The position numbers were made by a program, and so were the translations under genes. Below the pieces are notes generated by a model. That model saw only the letters and a list, made by a program, of their open reading frames with translations. It was not told the origin of the DNA and did not search any database. A DNA stretch of 34,739 nt. Source: Streptomyces sp. ST2-7A (GTDB taxonomy: Bacteria; Actinomycetota; Actinomycetes; Streptomycetales; Streptomycetaceae). The first letter of the stretch is position 1; each line of letters begins with the position of its first letter. Where the stretch lies: positions 1-34,739 of the forward strand of contig NZ_JAJUWS010000057.1 of NCBI RefSeq assembly GCF_021390475.1, read 5' to 3'. Below, in pieces: positions 5,907 to 15,933 of the stretch.

Positions 5907-7562
5907 TCAGCCCATGTGCGGGTACCGGTAGTCGGTCGGCGGCACCAGCGTCTCCTTGATGGCGCGGGTCAGCGTCCACCGCATGAGGTTCTGCTTGGCA
6001 CCCGCCTTGTCGTTGGTGCCCGAGGCCCGGCCGCCGCCGAACGGCTGCTGTCCCACCACCGCGCCGGTGGGCTTGTCGTTGATGTAGAAGTTGCCCGCCG
6101 CGTAGCGCAGCTCCTCGCAGGCCAGCGCGGCGGCGGCGCGGTCGCGCGAGATCACACAACCGGTGAGGCCGTAGGGCGCGACGGACTCCATCCGCTCGAT
6201 GGCGGCCCGGAAGCCCGGCCCGCCACCGACACCGTCGGCCGAGTCATCGTAGACGTGGATCGCCAGCAGGGGCCCGAAGTACTCCTCCCGGAAGAACTCG
6301 CTCTCCGGGTCGGCGCACACCACCACGGTGGGCCGGATGAACCAGCCGATCGAGTCGTCGTACTTCCCACCGGCGACGATCTCGCAGTTCGGGTCGGCCT
6401 TGGCCCGTTCGATGGCCGAGGTGACCTTCGCGAAGGACCGCTCGTCGATGACCGCCGACATGAAATTCGACAGCTCGGTGACCGGCCCCATGGCCAGCCC
6501 CTCGACCTCGGCGACGAACTCCTCGCGCAGTCCGCCCTCCCACAGGGAGGCCGGCAGGTAGGCACGCGAGAGGGCGGAGCACTTCTGTCCCTGGTACTCG
6601 AAGGCACCGCGGGTCATCGCGGTGCGCAGCACCTCCGGGTCGGCGGACCGGTGGGCGATCAGGAAGTCCTTGCCGCCGGTCTCCCCCACCAGTCGCGGGT
6701 AGGTGCGGTAGTTCTCCAGGTTCTCGCCGACCGTCTTCCACAGGTAACGGAAGGTCGGGGTGGAACCGGTGAAGTGGACACCGGCCAGCTCCGGGTGCGC
6801 CAGGACGACCTTCGAGACCTCCACCCCGTCACCGGTCAGGAGGTTGATGACGCCCGGCGGCATGCCGGCCTCCTCCAGCAGTTCCATCAGGTGCACCGCC
6901 GCGAGGGTCTGGGTGGGCGACGGCTTCCAGATCACCACGTTGCCCATCAGGGCCGGGGCGGTGGGGAGGTTCCCCGCGATGGCGGAGAAGTTGAAGGGCG
7001 TGATGGCGTAGACGAAGCCCTCCAGCGGACGGTGGTCCAGCCGGTTCCACACGCCGGGCGAGTTGGTCTCCGGCTGCTCGGCGAGGATCTGCCGCGCGTA
7101 GTGGACGTTGAACCGCCAGAAGTCCACCAGCTCGCAGGGGGTGTCGATCTCCGCCTGCTGGGCGGTCTTGGACTGGCCCAGCATGGTGGCGGCGGCGATC
7201 CGCTCGCGCCAGGGACCGGCCAGCAGCTCGGCGGCGCGCAGGATGATCGCGGCGCGGTCGTCGAAGGACAGCGCCCGCCAGGCGGGGGCGGCGGCCAGGG
7301 CCGCGTCGACGGCCTGCCGGGCGTCGTCGCCGGTGGCGTGCGCGGCGGTGCCCAGCACCGACTTGTGGTCGTGCGGCTGCACCACCTCGAAGCGCTCGCC
7401 GCCGCCCGTGCGGCGCTCGCCGTCGATGGTCATCGGCAGCTCGGGCGACTCGTCGGCGAGTCGCCGCAGCCACTCCTCCAGACGGGCCCGCTCGGGGCTG
7501 CCCGGCGCGTAGTCGTGCACCGGCTCGTTGACCGGCGCGGGTACCCGGGTGACGGCGTCCAT
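5907..7562 (-). CDS. pruA: L-glutamate gamma-semialdehyde (1-pyrroline-5-carboxylate) dehydrogenase PruA
   Basis: A 551-residue aldehyde dehydrogenase of the P5CDH group that oxidises glutamate semialdehyde to glutamate with NAD, the second step of proline breakdown. The catalytic glutamate is in RLVGETGGKDFLIAHRS (about residue 295), and the catalytic cysteine in GAFEYQGQKCSALSRAYLP (about residue 330), both characteristic of P5C dehydrogenases; GRASGTNDKAGAKQNLMRW near the end is also typical. AAGGAG seven bases before the ATG fixes the start. It follows putA in transcription order but is separated by 177 bases and a hairpin (7641-7670), so it may have its own promoter or lower expression. 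This is a monofunctional enzyme, as usual in Gram-positives, unlike the fused PutA of proteobacteria. Confidence 0.95.
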   Translation of the reverse strand: MDAVTRVPAPVNEPVHDYAPGSPERARLEEWLRRLADESPELPMTIDGERRTGGGERFEVVQPHDHKSVLGTAAHATGDDARQAVDAALAAAPAWRALSFDDRAAIILRAAELLAGPWRERIAAATMLGQSKTAQQAEIDTPCELVDFWRFNVHYARQILAEQPETNSPGVWNRLDHRPLEGFVYAITPFNFSAIAGNLPTAPALMGNVVIWKPSPTQTLAAVHLMELLEEAGMPPGVINLLTGDGVEVSKVVLAHPELAGVHFTGSTPTFRYLWKTVGENLENYRTYPRLVGETGGKDFLIAHRSADPEVLRTAMTRGAFEYQGQKCSALSRAYLPASLWEGGLREEFVAEVEGLAMGPVTELSNFMSAVIDERSFAKVTSAIERAKADPNCEIVAGGKYDDSIGWFIRPTVVVCADPESEFFREEYFGPLLAIHVYDDSADGVGGGPGFRAAIERMESVAPYGLTGCVISRDRAAAALACEELRYAAGNFYINDKPTGAVVGQQPFGGGRASGTNDKAGAKQNLMRWTLTRAIKETLVPPTDYRYPHMG

Positions 7563-7640
7563 GGCCTGGCTCCTTCTTCGGCGCTGGGATTCTTCGGATT
7601 CCGGGACCGCCGGATCGCGGGGATCACGGGTCCGCGGGGT

Positions 7641-7670
7641 GCCCGGATGCGGCCGGGGGCCGCTCCGGGC
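7641..7670 (-). terminator. Hairpin between putA and pruA
   Basis: GCCCGGA (7641-7647) pairs with TCCGGGC (7664-7670), then after a one-base bulge GCGGCC (7649-7654) pairs with GGCCGC (7658-7663) around GGG. Thirteen pairs in all, 70 bases after the putA stop and about 80 before the pruA start. It suggests partial or full termination between the two proline genes. Confidence 0.55.
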
Positions 7671-7739
7671 GGAGTTCGGGGGCCGGGTGGCCTCGGGGGT
7701 GGGGTCGTTTCGGAGGTGTCGGAGGGGGCCGGGGGCGGG

Positions 7740-8666
7740 TCAGTCGCGCGAGACGAACGAGCGCAGGAAGAAGGCCACGTTGGCCGGGCGCTCGGCGAGC
7801 CGCCGCATGAAGTAGCCGTACCAGTCGGTGCCGTAGGGCACGTAGACCCGCACGCGGTGCCCGGCCTCCGCCAACCGCACCTGCTCGGCCTCGCGGATGC
7901 CGTAGAGCATCTGGAATTCGTACGATCGCGGCGAGCGTCCGACGCGCCGGGCCAGTTCCTGCGCGATGGCGATCATCCGCGGGTCGTGGGAACCGATCAT
8001 CGGGTACCCGTCGCCCGTCATCAGCAGCCGCAGGCAGCGCACGTAGGCGCGGTCCACCAGGTGCTTGTCCTGGTACGCCACCTCGGCGGGCTCCTGATAG
8101 GCGCCCTTGACCAGCCTCACCCGGGATCCTTCCCCGGCCAGGGCCCGGCAGTCGTCCTCGGTGCGCAGCAGACAGCTCTGCAGCACCGCCCCGGTCGCCG
8201 GGAACCGGCGGCGCAGCTCGGTGAGGATCGCCAGGGTGGAGTCCACGGTGGTGTGGTCCTCCATGTCCAGGGTGACGGTGGTGCCGGCCGCGTCGGCGGC
8301 CTCCACCACGGACAGCGCGTTGGCGAACGCCAGGTCGTGGCCGCCGGGCAGCGCCTGGCCGAAGGCGGAGAGCTTGACCGACATCTCGGCCCGCTCGCCC
8401 AGCCCTTCCTTCGCCGACGACTCGGTCAGCGCCAGGTAGGCGTCCCGGGCGCGCAGCGCCTCGGCGGGATCGGTGACGTCCTCGCCGAGGTGGTCCAGGG
8501 TGACCTCCAGGTCCCGTCCGGTCAGCGAGCGGACCGCCGCCACGGCCTGGTCCAGGCGTTCACCGGCGATGAAGCGGTCGACGACCGGCCGGGTCACGGG
8601 CGTGGTCGAGACGAGACGACGCATGGTGTCGCTGCGCGAGGCGACGTGCAGCACGGGTCCCAGCAA
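7740..8666 (-). CDS. putA: Proline dehydrogenase PutA (monofunctional, FAD)
   Basis: A 308-residue flavin-dependent proline dehydrogenase that oxidises proline to 1-pyrroline-5-carboxylate and passes electrons to the respiratory chain. It has the TIM-barrel PRODH segments AEMSVKLSAFGQALPGG, VTLDMEDHTT, SRVRLVKGAYQEP, YPMIGSHDPRMIAIAQELA, YEFQMLYGIR and VPYGTDWYGYFMRRLAERPAN; the last carries the substrate-binding arginines. The same frame remains open for over 370 codons upstream but that part overlaps the divergent regulator and is low-complexity. The chosen start is TTG at 8666 because GGAGGT lies five bases upstream and the protein then begins LGPVLHVASRSDTMRR, where family homology begins. 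Use of TTG is unusual and may lower translation. Confidence 0.93.
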   Translation of the reverse strand: MLGPVLHVASRSDTMRRLVSTTPVTRPVVDRFIAGERLDQAVAAVRSLTGRDLEVTLDHLGEDVTDPAEALRARDAYLALTESSAKEGLGERAEMSVKLSAFGQALPGGHDLAFANALSVVEAADAAGTTVTLDMEDHTTVDSTLAILTELRRRFPATGAVLQSCLLRTEDDCRALAGEGSRVRLVKGAYQEPAEVAYQDKHLVDRAYVRCLRLLMTGDGYPMIGSHDPRMIAIAQELARRVGRSPRSYEFQMLYGIREAEQVRLAEAGHRVRVYVPYGTDWYGYFMRRLAERPANVAFFLRSFVSRD

Positions 8667-8671
8667 CGGGC

Positions 8672-8677
8672 ACCTCC
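8672..8677 (-). promoter_or_regulatory. Ribosome-binding site deciding the putA TTG start
   Basis: GGAGGT five bases before TTG at 8666-8664. There is no ATG or GTG with comparable support nearby in frame. Confidence 0.7.
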
Positions 8678-8817
8678 ACGGAACGAGCGGTGGGTGACGC
8701 CTCGGCCCCCTCCCGACGACGCGGACGCGCCCGGACGGAACCGATTCCCCCGGACTGTAGGGAGTCGCGCGGGACGCGGCCCACGGACAGCTGTCACGCG
8801 CCGGCGGGGGTTTCCCA

Positions 8818-8827
8818 TACATCTGTA
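8818..8827. promoter_or_regulatory. Possible operator between putA and the PucR-type gene
   Basis: TACA-TC-TGTA, an inverted repeat in a short AT-rich patch of the divergent intergenic region. It is a plausible binding site for the adjacent regulator, but short and unsupported by a second copy. Confidence 0.3.
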
Positions 8828-8913
8828 CGACAATGAGGGAGCGGCCGGGCGGTGACACGCCCGCGACGCGGGGCGGAACGCCCCGGGCCCGAACGGAAAC
8901 GGCGGCACGACAC

Positions 8914-10233
8914 GTGAGCGATCCCCTGCGGGACGAGGACCACCAGGCGTTGGTCGACGAGATCTCCCGCCTGCTGCGCACCCCGGCGACGCTGGAGGCA
9001 CGGGACTTCTCACTGATCGCCTTCGCCTCCCACTCCGGCCTGGACGAGACCGTGGTGGACCCGGTGCGGACCCGCACCATCCTCGGTCGCAGTTCCCCGG
9101 CGGAGGTGCGGCGCTGGTTCGAGGGCTTCGGCATCACCCGGGCGACCGGTCCGGTGCGCATCCCGGCGGACCCGGCGGCCGGCGTGACCACCGGGCGGAT
9201 CTGCCTGCCGGCCCGCCGTCGGGGCGTGGTGCACGGGTACGTGTGGCTGCTGGACGACGGCAGCCTCTCGCCGGAGGACCCCCGGATGCCGGAGGCGATG
9301 GCGATCGCGGGGCGGATCGGTGCCTCCCTGGGAGCCAGGATCCGGCCGGGCGCCCGACCGGCGGAGGCGCTGCGACGCCTGCTGACCGCCCCGCCGGCGG
9401 CGCGCCCCGGCGCCGTGGCCGCCGTGACCGGGGCGCTGGGCTCCGCCGCCGGTGGTCCGGTGGCCCTGGTGGCGGTGCTTCCGTGGCCGGTGGACACCGA
9501 TCCCGGCGACCCGACCCCGCCGGTGCTCGCCGCGACGGTGCTGCCCGGCCCGGCGAACGGCCCGCGACCGCCCGAGACGCCCGCTGCGGGCACACGACCG
9601 GCGCTCGCCCTCCTGGTGCGGCTGCGCGAGCGCCGAGGGGATCCGGAGCCGCCTCCCGGACCGGCCCGGGAGGTCGCCGAGGCGGCCCTGGCGCGGCTGC
9701 CCGCCCCCGGGCGCGGCACGGCACGGGCGGGGATCGCGCTCTGCCGCGGTGTGCCGACCGGCGACCCGACCGGCGCGGACTCCCCCAACCGAGCGTCGGA
9801 GGGGGCGCCGGACGGGAGAGGGATCGGGACGGGGACGGAACCCGTCGGCCCGGCCGGCTGGCCCCTCGCCTGGCGACGGGCGACGACCGCCGCCGGGGTG
9901 GCGGCGGCCGAACCCCGAACGGGCCGGATCGCGGAGTGGTCCGCGCTGGGGGCGCACCGTCTGCTGACCTCGCTGCCGCCCGGACCGCCGGATCCGGCCG
10001 TCCGGGTGTTGCTGCGCCCCGCCCATCGGGAGCTGGCCCGGACGGCGGAGGTGTGGCTGGATCTCGCGGGGCGGGCCGGAGAGACCGCCCGGGAGCTGGG
10101 GATCCACCGCCAGACGCTGTACTACCGCCTGGCCCGGGTGGAGGAGTTGACCGGACTGCGGGTCGCCGACGGCGGGGATCGGCTGCTGCTGCACATGGCG
10201 CTGAAGGCCGCCCGGCTGCACGGGACCGGGTGA
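8914..10233 (+). CDS. PucR/CdaR-type transcriptional regulator, putative regulator of proline catabolism
   Basis: About 439 residues. The C-terminus holds the PucR helix-turn-helix: WLDLAGRAGETARELGIHRQTLYYRLARVEELTG, followed by LLLHMALKAARLHG, diagnostic of the PucR/CdaR family. The N-terminal half (LVDEISRLLRTPATLEARDFSLIAFASHSG, then WFEGFGITRATGPVRIP) is a sensor-like region found in streptomycete homologues beside putA. The middle contains a Pro/Gly/Thr-rich linker near residues 280-320. I chose GTG at 8914 because recognisable sequence starts there; ATG at 8833 would add 27 low-complexity residues. Neither start has a good Shine-Dalgarno site. It is divergent from putA-pruA, and I infer it activates them, probably with proline or P5C as signal. 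Confidence 0.85.
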   Translation: MSDPLRDEDHQALVDEISRLLRTPATLEARDFSLIAFASHSGLDETVVDPVRTRTILGRSSPAEVRRWFEGFGITRATGPVRIPADPAAGVTTGRICLPARRRGVVHGYVWLLDDGSLSPEDPRMPEAMAIAGRIGASLGARIRPGARPAEALRRLLTAPPAARPGAVAAVTGALGSAAGGPVALVAVLPWPVDTDPGDPTPPVLAATVLPGPANGPRPPETPAAGTRPALALLVRLRERRGDPEPPPGPAREVAEAALARLPAPGRGTARAGIALCRGVPTGDPTGADSPNRASEGAPDGRGIGTGTEPVGPAGWPLAWRRATTAAGVAAAEPRTGRIAEWSALGAHRLLTSLPPGPPDPAVRVLLRPAHRELARTAEVWLDLAGRAGETARELGIHRQTLYYRLARVEELTGLRVADGGDRLLLHMALKAARLHGTG

Positions 10234-10339
10234 CCGGGCCGTTGGCGCCCCGGCCCGCCCCGGCGGTACGCGGCCCCACGCGGTCACGACGGAGGGCTCC
10301 CGGGCTCGTGGAAGCCGGGAACGGAGCCGGGAACGGACG

Positions 10340-10374
10340 CGGCCCCACCGCCCCGGAAAGGGGCGACGGGGCCG
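10340..10374 (+). terminator. Terminator hairpin after the PucR-type gene
   Basis: Arms 10340-10354 and 10360-10374 pair except for a two-base internal loop; loop GGAAA. It lies in the convergent gap between the regulator and serA and can serve both strands. Confidence 0.65.
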
Positions 10375-10391
10375 GCGGGGTCCGTCCTCCA

Positions 10392-10417
10392 CCCGATCGC
10401 GATTTCACACGATCGGG
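10392..10417 (-). terminator. Terminator hairpin after serA
   Basis: CCCGATCG (10392-10399) and CGATCGGG (10410-10417), eight perfect pairs with a ten-base loop, 16 bases beyond the serA stop. No T-run on the minus strand. Confidence 0.55.
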
Positions 10418-10433
10418 CGATGGTTCAGGGGTG

Positions 10434-12026
10434 TCAGTCGGTGTCGAGGTTGACGCCGCGGGCCGAGCTGGCGCCGATCTCCTCGGTGATCTCGGTCAGC
10501 ACCGCCGGCGGGATGGGAAGGTCCAGGGTCAGCGCGATCAGCGCGTCCCCGCCCTCCTCCGCGCGGGAGACCTGCATCCCCGCGATGTTGATGTCGGCGG
10601 TGCCCAGGATCCGGCCCAGGGTGCCGACCACACCGGGCCGGTCGGTGTAGCGGAAGAAGGCCATGTGATCGGTGAGCGCCAGGTCCAGGGTGTGCTCGCC
10701 GACGCCGACGATCTTCTGCTGGTGCTTGGGGCCGGCCAGGGTGCCGGAGATCGCCACCTCACCGCCGCCGGTGAGGGTGCCGCGCACGGTGATGACGTTG
10801 CGATGGTCCGGGGACTCGGAGCTGGTGGTCAGCCGCACTTCCACACCGCGCTCCTGCGCGAACAGCGGCGCGTTGACGTAGGAGACAGTCTCGGCGACCA
10901 CGTCCTCGAAGACACCCTTGAGCGCGGAGAGTTCCAAAATCTTCACGTCGTGCTGAGTGATCTCGCCGCACACTTCGACGTCGAGGCGCTGGGCGACCTC
11001 GCCTGCGAGGGCGGTGAAGATCCGGCCCAGCTTCTCGGCCAGCGGCAGGCCGGGTCGGACGTCCTCGGCGATGACCCCGCCCTGGACGTTGACCGCGTCG
11101 GGGACCAGCTCGCCCGCGAGGGCCAGGCGCACCGAGCGTGCCACCGAGACGCCCGCCTTCTCCTGGGCCTCACCGGTGGAGGCTCCCAGGTGCGGGGTGG
11201 CGACCACGTTGTCGAACTCGAAGAGCGGGGAGTCGGTGCACGGCTCGACCGCGAAGACGTCGAGGCCGGCGGCGGCGACGCGGCCCTCCTTGAGCGCGCT
11301 GTGCAGGGCGGCCTCGTCGACGATTCCGCCACGCGCGGCGTTGATGATCCGCACCGAGGGCTTGACCTTGTGCAGCGCCTCGTCACCGATCAACCCGAGC
11401 GTCTCGGGGGTCTTCGGCAGGTGCACGGTGATGAAATCGGAGACGGCGAGCAGCTCGTCCAGGGAGAGCAGCTTGACGCCCATCTGGGCGGCGCGGGCCG
11501 GCTGCACGTACGGGTCGTAGGCGACGACCTTCATGCCGAAGGCGGACATCCGCTGGGCGACCAGCACGCCGATGCGGCCCAGGCCGACCACGCCGAGGAC
11601 CTTCTCCGACAGTTCCACGCCGGTGTACTTGCTGCGCTTCCACTCGCCGTTCTTCAGCGCGGCGTTGGCCTGCGGGATGTTGCGGGCGGTGGCCAGGACC
11701 AGGCCGCAGGCCAGCTCGGCGGCGGTGACGATGTTGGAGGTGGGCGCGTTGACCACCATGACGCCGGCCTTGGTGGCGGCGGAGACGTCGACGTTGTCCA
11801 GACCGACGCCGGCCCGGGCGACCACGCGCAGGCGGCTCGCCGCGGCGATGGCCTCGGCGTCGATCCGGGTGGCGCTGCGGATCAGGACCGCGTCCACGTC
11901 ACGGATCGCGTCCAGCAGTTCGGTTCGATCGGCGCCGTTGCACCGGCGGGTCTCGAAGTCCGGCCCCAGGGCGTCCACCGTGGCGGGGGAGAGCTCCTCG
12001 GCGATGAGTACGACAGGCTTGCTCAC
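10434..12026 (-). CDS. serA: D-3-phosphoglycerate dehydrogenase SerA
   Basis: A 530-residue, ACT-containing long-form enzyme that oxidises 3-phosphoglycerate with NAD in the first step of serine synthesis. The NAD-binding motif is GVVGLGRIGVLVAQRM (about residue 145), followed by the catalytic arginine in INAARGGIVDE, the glutamate region in FAVEPCTDSPLFEF and histidine in TPHLGAST. The C-terminus has the intervening substrate-binding domain and then an ACT domain (DRPGVVGTLGRILGTADINIAGMQ) used for serine feedback in this type. The start is GTG at 12026 with GAGGA eight bases upstream; upstream in-frame sequence is non-conserved. It lies downstream of ilvBNC on the same strand but after a strong terminator, so it is a separate unit. 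Confidence 0.95.
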   Translation of the reverse strand: MSKPVVLIAEELSPATVDALGPDFETRRCNGADRTELLDAIRDVDAVLIRSATRIDAEAIAAASRLRVVARAGVGLDNVDVSAATKAGVMVVNAPTSNIVTAAELACGLVLATARNIPQANAALKNGEWKRSKYTGVELSEKVLGVVGLGRIGVLVAQRMSAFGMKVVAYDPYVQPARAAQMGVKLLSLDELLAVSDFITVHLPKTPETLGLIGDEALHKVKPSVRIINAARGGIVDEAALHSALKEGRVAAAGLDVFAVEPCTDSPLFEFDNVVATPHLGASTGEAQEKAGVSVARSVRLALAGELVPDAVNVQGGVIAEDVRPGLPLAEKLGRIFTALAGEVAQRLDVEVCGEITQHDVKILELSALKGVFEDVVAETVSYVNAPLFAQERGVEVRLTTSSESPDHRNVITVRGTLTGGGEVAISGTLAGPKHQQKIVGVGEHTLDLALTDHMAFFRYTDRPGVVGTLGRILGTADINIAGMQVSRAEEGGDALIALTLDLPIPPAVLTEITEEIGASSARGVNLDTD

Positions 12027-12144
12027 TTGGTCAGTCCTCGCTTGTCCTCTGCGGGGGGCCGCGTCCCGACGGCCGAAGGAAGTGGAGGTGGGCAGCCGCG
12101 TGGAGACGCACGACGCTGTGAGCCTGTGACGCGCTTCGCAGTGC

Positions 12145-12150
12145 AGTGTA
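12145..12150 (-). promoter_or_regulatory. Possible serA -10 box (TACACT)
   Basis: TACACT fits TAnnnT and sits just beyond the ilvC terminator, giving an untranslated leader of about 110 bases. No -35 match at 17-18 bases, where the terminator arm lies. Confidence 0.3.
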
Positions 12151-12156
12151 TCGGCG

Positions 12157-12196
12157 GGGCGGTGGTCCCGTTCGCCCACAAACGGGACCACCGCCC
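12157..12196 (-). terminator. 16-bp terminator of the ilvBNC operon
   Basis: Arms 12157-12172 and 12181-12196 are perfectly complementary with an eight-base loop, 54 bases beyond the ilvC stop. It separates the operon from serA. Confidence 0.8.
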
Positions 12197-12249
12197 GGTG
12201 AAATCCACCCGGCTCCCACCGGGAGTTCGCCCGAAGGAATGACAGCGCG

Positions 12250-13248
<999 letters not shown>

Positions 13249-13413
13249 TTCGGTTCTTCTCCTTGGTTCTCGCCCGGGCGGGGTCCGCGGCGTGCGGACC
13301 ACCGTAGGACGTGCGGGTGGTGAGGGGGGAGCCGGTCTCGCCATGCGGTCCGGCCGGGTGTTCGATGGGGCGTCGCGGCCCCCGACACCGTGGGCGCCGG
13401 GGCCGACGGCGCG

Positions 13414-13938
13414 TCAGGCGCTGCGCTCCAGGGCGCGCAGCGAACGGTCGGTGATGGAGCGGGCGCCGCGACCGATGGCGATCGTGCCGGACTGGACCAG
13501 CTCCTTGATGCCGAAGGGCTCCAGCATCCGCAGCATGGCCTCCAACTTCTCGCTGCTGCCGGTGGCCTCGATCGTCACGGCCTCCGGTGAGACGTCCACG
13601 GTCTTGGCGCGGAAGAGCTGGACGATCTCGATGATCCGCGAGCGGCTGTCGTTGTCCGCCCGGACCTTGACCAGGACCAGTTCGCGGCGGACCGCGGAGG
13701 TCGGGTCCAGCTCGACGATCTTCAGCACGTTCACGAGCTTGTTGAGCTGCTTGGTCACCTGCTCCAGCGGCAGATCCTCGACACCGACCACGATGGTGAT
13801 CCGGGAGATCTCCGGGTGCTCGGTGGTGCCGACGGCGAGGGAGTCGATGTTGAAACCCCGGCGGGAGAACAGCGAGGTGATCCGGGCCAGGACACCCGGC
13901 TTGTTCTCCACCAGGACGGAGAGCGTGTGCTTGGACAT
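13414..13938 (-). CDS. ilvN: Acetolactate synthase small (regulatory) subunit IlvN
   Basis: A 174-residue regulatory subunit that activates IlvB and confers valine feedback. The N-terminal ACT domain begins HTLSVLVENKPGVLARITSL, with FSRRGFNIDSLAVG typical of the ligand-binding loop. The C-terminal ALS_ss domain includes LVKVRADNDSRSRIIEIVQL and ends FGIKELVQSGTIAIGRG. The ATG at 13938 is preceded by AGGAAG, and family homology begins at MSKHTLSV, so the upstream open frame is not used. The gap to ilvB is 114 bases, and both are likely transcribed together from the attenuated ilvB promoter. Confidence 0.96.
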   Translation of the reverse strand: MSKHTLSVLVENKPGVLARITSLFSRRGFNIDSLAVGTTEHPEISRITIVVGVEDLPLEQVTKQLNKLVNVLKIVELDPTSAVRRELVLVKVRADNDSRSRIIEIVQLFRAKTVDVSPEAVTIEATGSSEKLEAMLRMLEPFGIKELVQSGTIAIGRGARSITDRSLRALERSA

Positions 13939-14052
13939 GACTGCTTCCTGAACTTCCGAACCCCGAACGGGGTCACGACGGGTGGGCGCGGGCGGGGCCG
14001 TCCCCGGGGCTCCCGGCCCACCGCGGGGGCGGGACACCGGGGACGGCGGGGG

Positions 14053-15933
14053 TCAGTCGTCCGAGTCCCCGAAGTCGGGGCGCACTCCCCGGGCGGCCAT
14101 GACCTCGTCGTTGGAGGTGCCGGCCGCGACCATCGGCCAGACCATGGCGTCCTCGTGGACGATGAAGTCCACCACGACCGGCCGGTCGTTGATGGAGTTG
14201 GCCTTCTCGATCACCGCGTCCAGGTCCTCGGGGTTCTCGCAGCGCAGCCCGACGCAGCCCATCGCCTCGGCCAGTTTGACGAAGTCCGGCACCCGGGTGC
14301 CCCGGACGGCCTGCGACCCGTCGGCCGGACCCCCGCTGTTGGGGCCCTCGCCGTTGGGACCGGAGTGCAGCACGGTGTTGGAGTAGCGCTGGTTGTAGAA
14401 GAGCGTCTGCCACTGGCGGACCATGCCCAGGGCGCCGTTGTTGATGATGGCGACCTTGATCGGGATGTTGTTCAGGGCGGCGGTGACCAGTTCCTGGTTG
14501 GTCATCTGGAAACAGCCGTCGCCGTCGATCGCCCAGACCGTGGCGTCCGGCCGACCGGCCTTGGCGCCCAGCGCGGCGGGCACCGCGTAGCCCATGGTGC
14601 CCAGTCCACCGGAGTTCAGCCAGGTGGCGGGACGGTCGAAGGTCAGGTAGTGGGCGGCCCACATCTGGTGCTGGCCGACGCCGGAGGTGTAGACGGTGTT
14701 CTCCGGGGCCAGGCGGCCGATCCGCTCGATGACCTGCTGCGGGGAGAGGCTGCCGTCCTCCGGCATGTCGTAGCCGAGCGGGTAGGTCTCCCGCCAGCGG
14801 CCCAGCAGGTCGCGCCAGGCCGTGTAGTCACCGGTGTTCCCGGCCTCGGCCTCGGTGCGCAGGATGGCCAGCAGGTCACCGAGGACGTCCTTGGCGTCAC
14901 CGACGATCGGCACGTCGGCGACGCGGTTCTTGCCGATCTCGGCGGGGTCGATGTCGGCGTGGACGATCTTCGCGACGGGTGCGAAGGAGTCCAGTTTCCC
15001 GGTGACCCGGTCATCGAAGCGGGCCCCGACGGCGATGATCAGGTCGGACTTCTGCAGTGCGGTGACAGCGGTGACCGAACCGTGCATACCCGGCATACCG
15101 ACGTGCAGCGGGTGGGTGTCGGGGAAGGACCCCAGCCCCATCAGGGTGGTGGTCACCGGGATGCGGGCGAACTCGGCGAGGGCCAGCAGTTCGGCGGAGG
15201 CGGCGGACTTGATGACCCCGCCCCCCACGTACAGCACCGGGCGGCGGGCGGCGGTGATCAGCCGGGCGGCCTCGCGGATCTGCTTGGCGTGCGGGCGGCT
15301 CACCGGACGGTAGCCGGGCAGGTCGTGGGTGGGGGGCCAACTGAAGGTGGTCTCCGCCTGGAGGGCGTCCTTGGCGATGTCCACCAACACCGGTCCGGGG
15401 CGGCCGGTGGAGGCGATGTGGAATGCCTCGGCGATGGTCCGGGGGATGTCGGCCGGGTCGGTGACCAGGAAGTTGTGCTTGGTCACCGGCAGGGTGATGC
15501 CGCAGATGTCGGCTTCCTGGAAGGCGTCGGTGCCGATGGCGCGGCTGGCGACCTGACCGGTGATCGCCACCAGCGGCACCGAGTCCATGTGGGCGTCGGC
15601 GATGGGCGTGACCAGGTTGGTGGCACCGGGGCCGGAGGTGGCCATGCAGACGCCGACGCGGCCGGTGGCCTGGGCGTACCCGGTGGCGGCGTGGCCCGCG
15701 CCCTGCTCGTGACGGACGAGCACGTGCCGGACCCGGGTGGAGTCCATCATCGGGTCGTAGGCGGGGAGGATCGCTCCACCCGGGATGCCGAAGACGGTCT
15801 CGGCGCCGACGGACTCCAGGGAGCGGATGAGGGACTGCGCTCCGGTGACGTGCTCGACGGTGGCGGCGGGCTGGGGTCCGCCGCGGGGAGCCCGGGGGTG
15901 GGGCTTCGGTGCCCCGGTGGCCTGCTCGGTCAT
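14053..15933 (-). CDS. ilvB: Acetolactate synthase large (catalytic) subunit IlvB
   Basis: A 626-residue thiamine-diphosphate enzyme that condenses pyruvate with pyruvate or 2-oxobutyrate. It has a 25-residue Pro/Gly-rich N-terminal extension, then GAETVFGIPGGAILPAYD, the catalytic glutamate in VRHEQGAGHAATGYAQATG, the FAD-binding central domain, and the ThDP/Mg motif AIDGDGCFQMTNQELVTAAL with IKVAIINNGALG. An insertion rich in Gly/Asn (SGPNGEGPNSGGPADGS, around residue 520) sits before RGTRVPDFVKLAEAMG, as in other streptomycete IlvB. The start has GGGAAGAGAAG upstream. It is the first gene of ilvBNC and lies behind a leader peptide and attenuator at 16077-16191. Confidence 0.96.
   Translation of the reverse strand: MTEQATGAPKPHPRAPRGGPQPAATVEHVTGAQSLIRSLESVGAETVFGIPGGAILPAYDPMMDSTRVRHVLVRHEQGAGHAATGYAQATGRVGVCMATSGPGATNLVTPIADAHMDSVPLVAITGQVASRAIGTDAFQEADICGITLPVTKHNFLVTDPADIPRTIAEAFHIASTGRPGPVLVDIAKDALQAETTFSWPPTHDLPGYRPVSRPHAKQIREAARLITAARRPVLYVGGGVIKSAASAELLALAEFARIPVTTTLMGLGSFPDTHPLHVGMPGMHGSVTAVTALQKSDLIIAVGARFDDRVTGKLDSFAPVAKIVHADIDPAEIGKNRVADVPIVGDAKDVLGDLLAILRTEAEAGNTGDYTAWRDLLGRWRETYPLGYDMPEDGSLSPQQVIERIGRLAPENTVYTSGVGQHQMWAAHYLTFDRPATWLNSGGLGTMGYAVPAALGAKAGRPDATVWAIDGDGCFQMTNQELVTAALNNIPIKVAIINNGALGMVRQWQTLFYNQRYSNTVLHSGPNGEGPNSGGPADGSQAVRGTRVPDFVKLAEAMGCVGLRCENPEDLDAVIEKANSINDRPVVVDFIVHEDAMVWPMVAAGTSNDEVMAARGVRPDFGDSDD

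Noticed and set aside
5619..8855. A 1078-codon plus-strand frame covering pruA and putA
   Set aside because: Composition artefact antisense to two confidently identified enzymes; no domain recognised.
8667..9788. N-terminal extension of putA of about 370 codons
   Set aside because: It overlaps the divergent regulator on the other strand and has no homology. The TTG with GGAGGT at 8666 starts the conserved protein.
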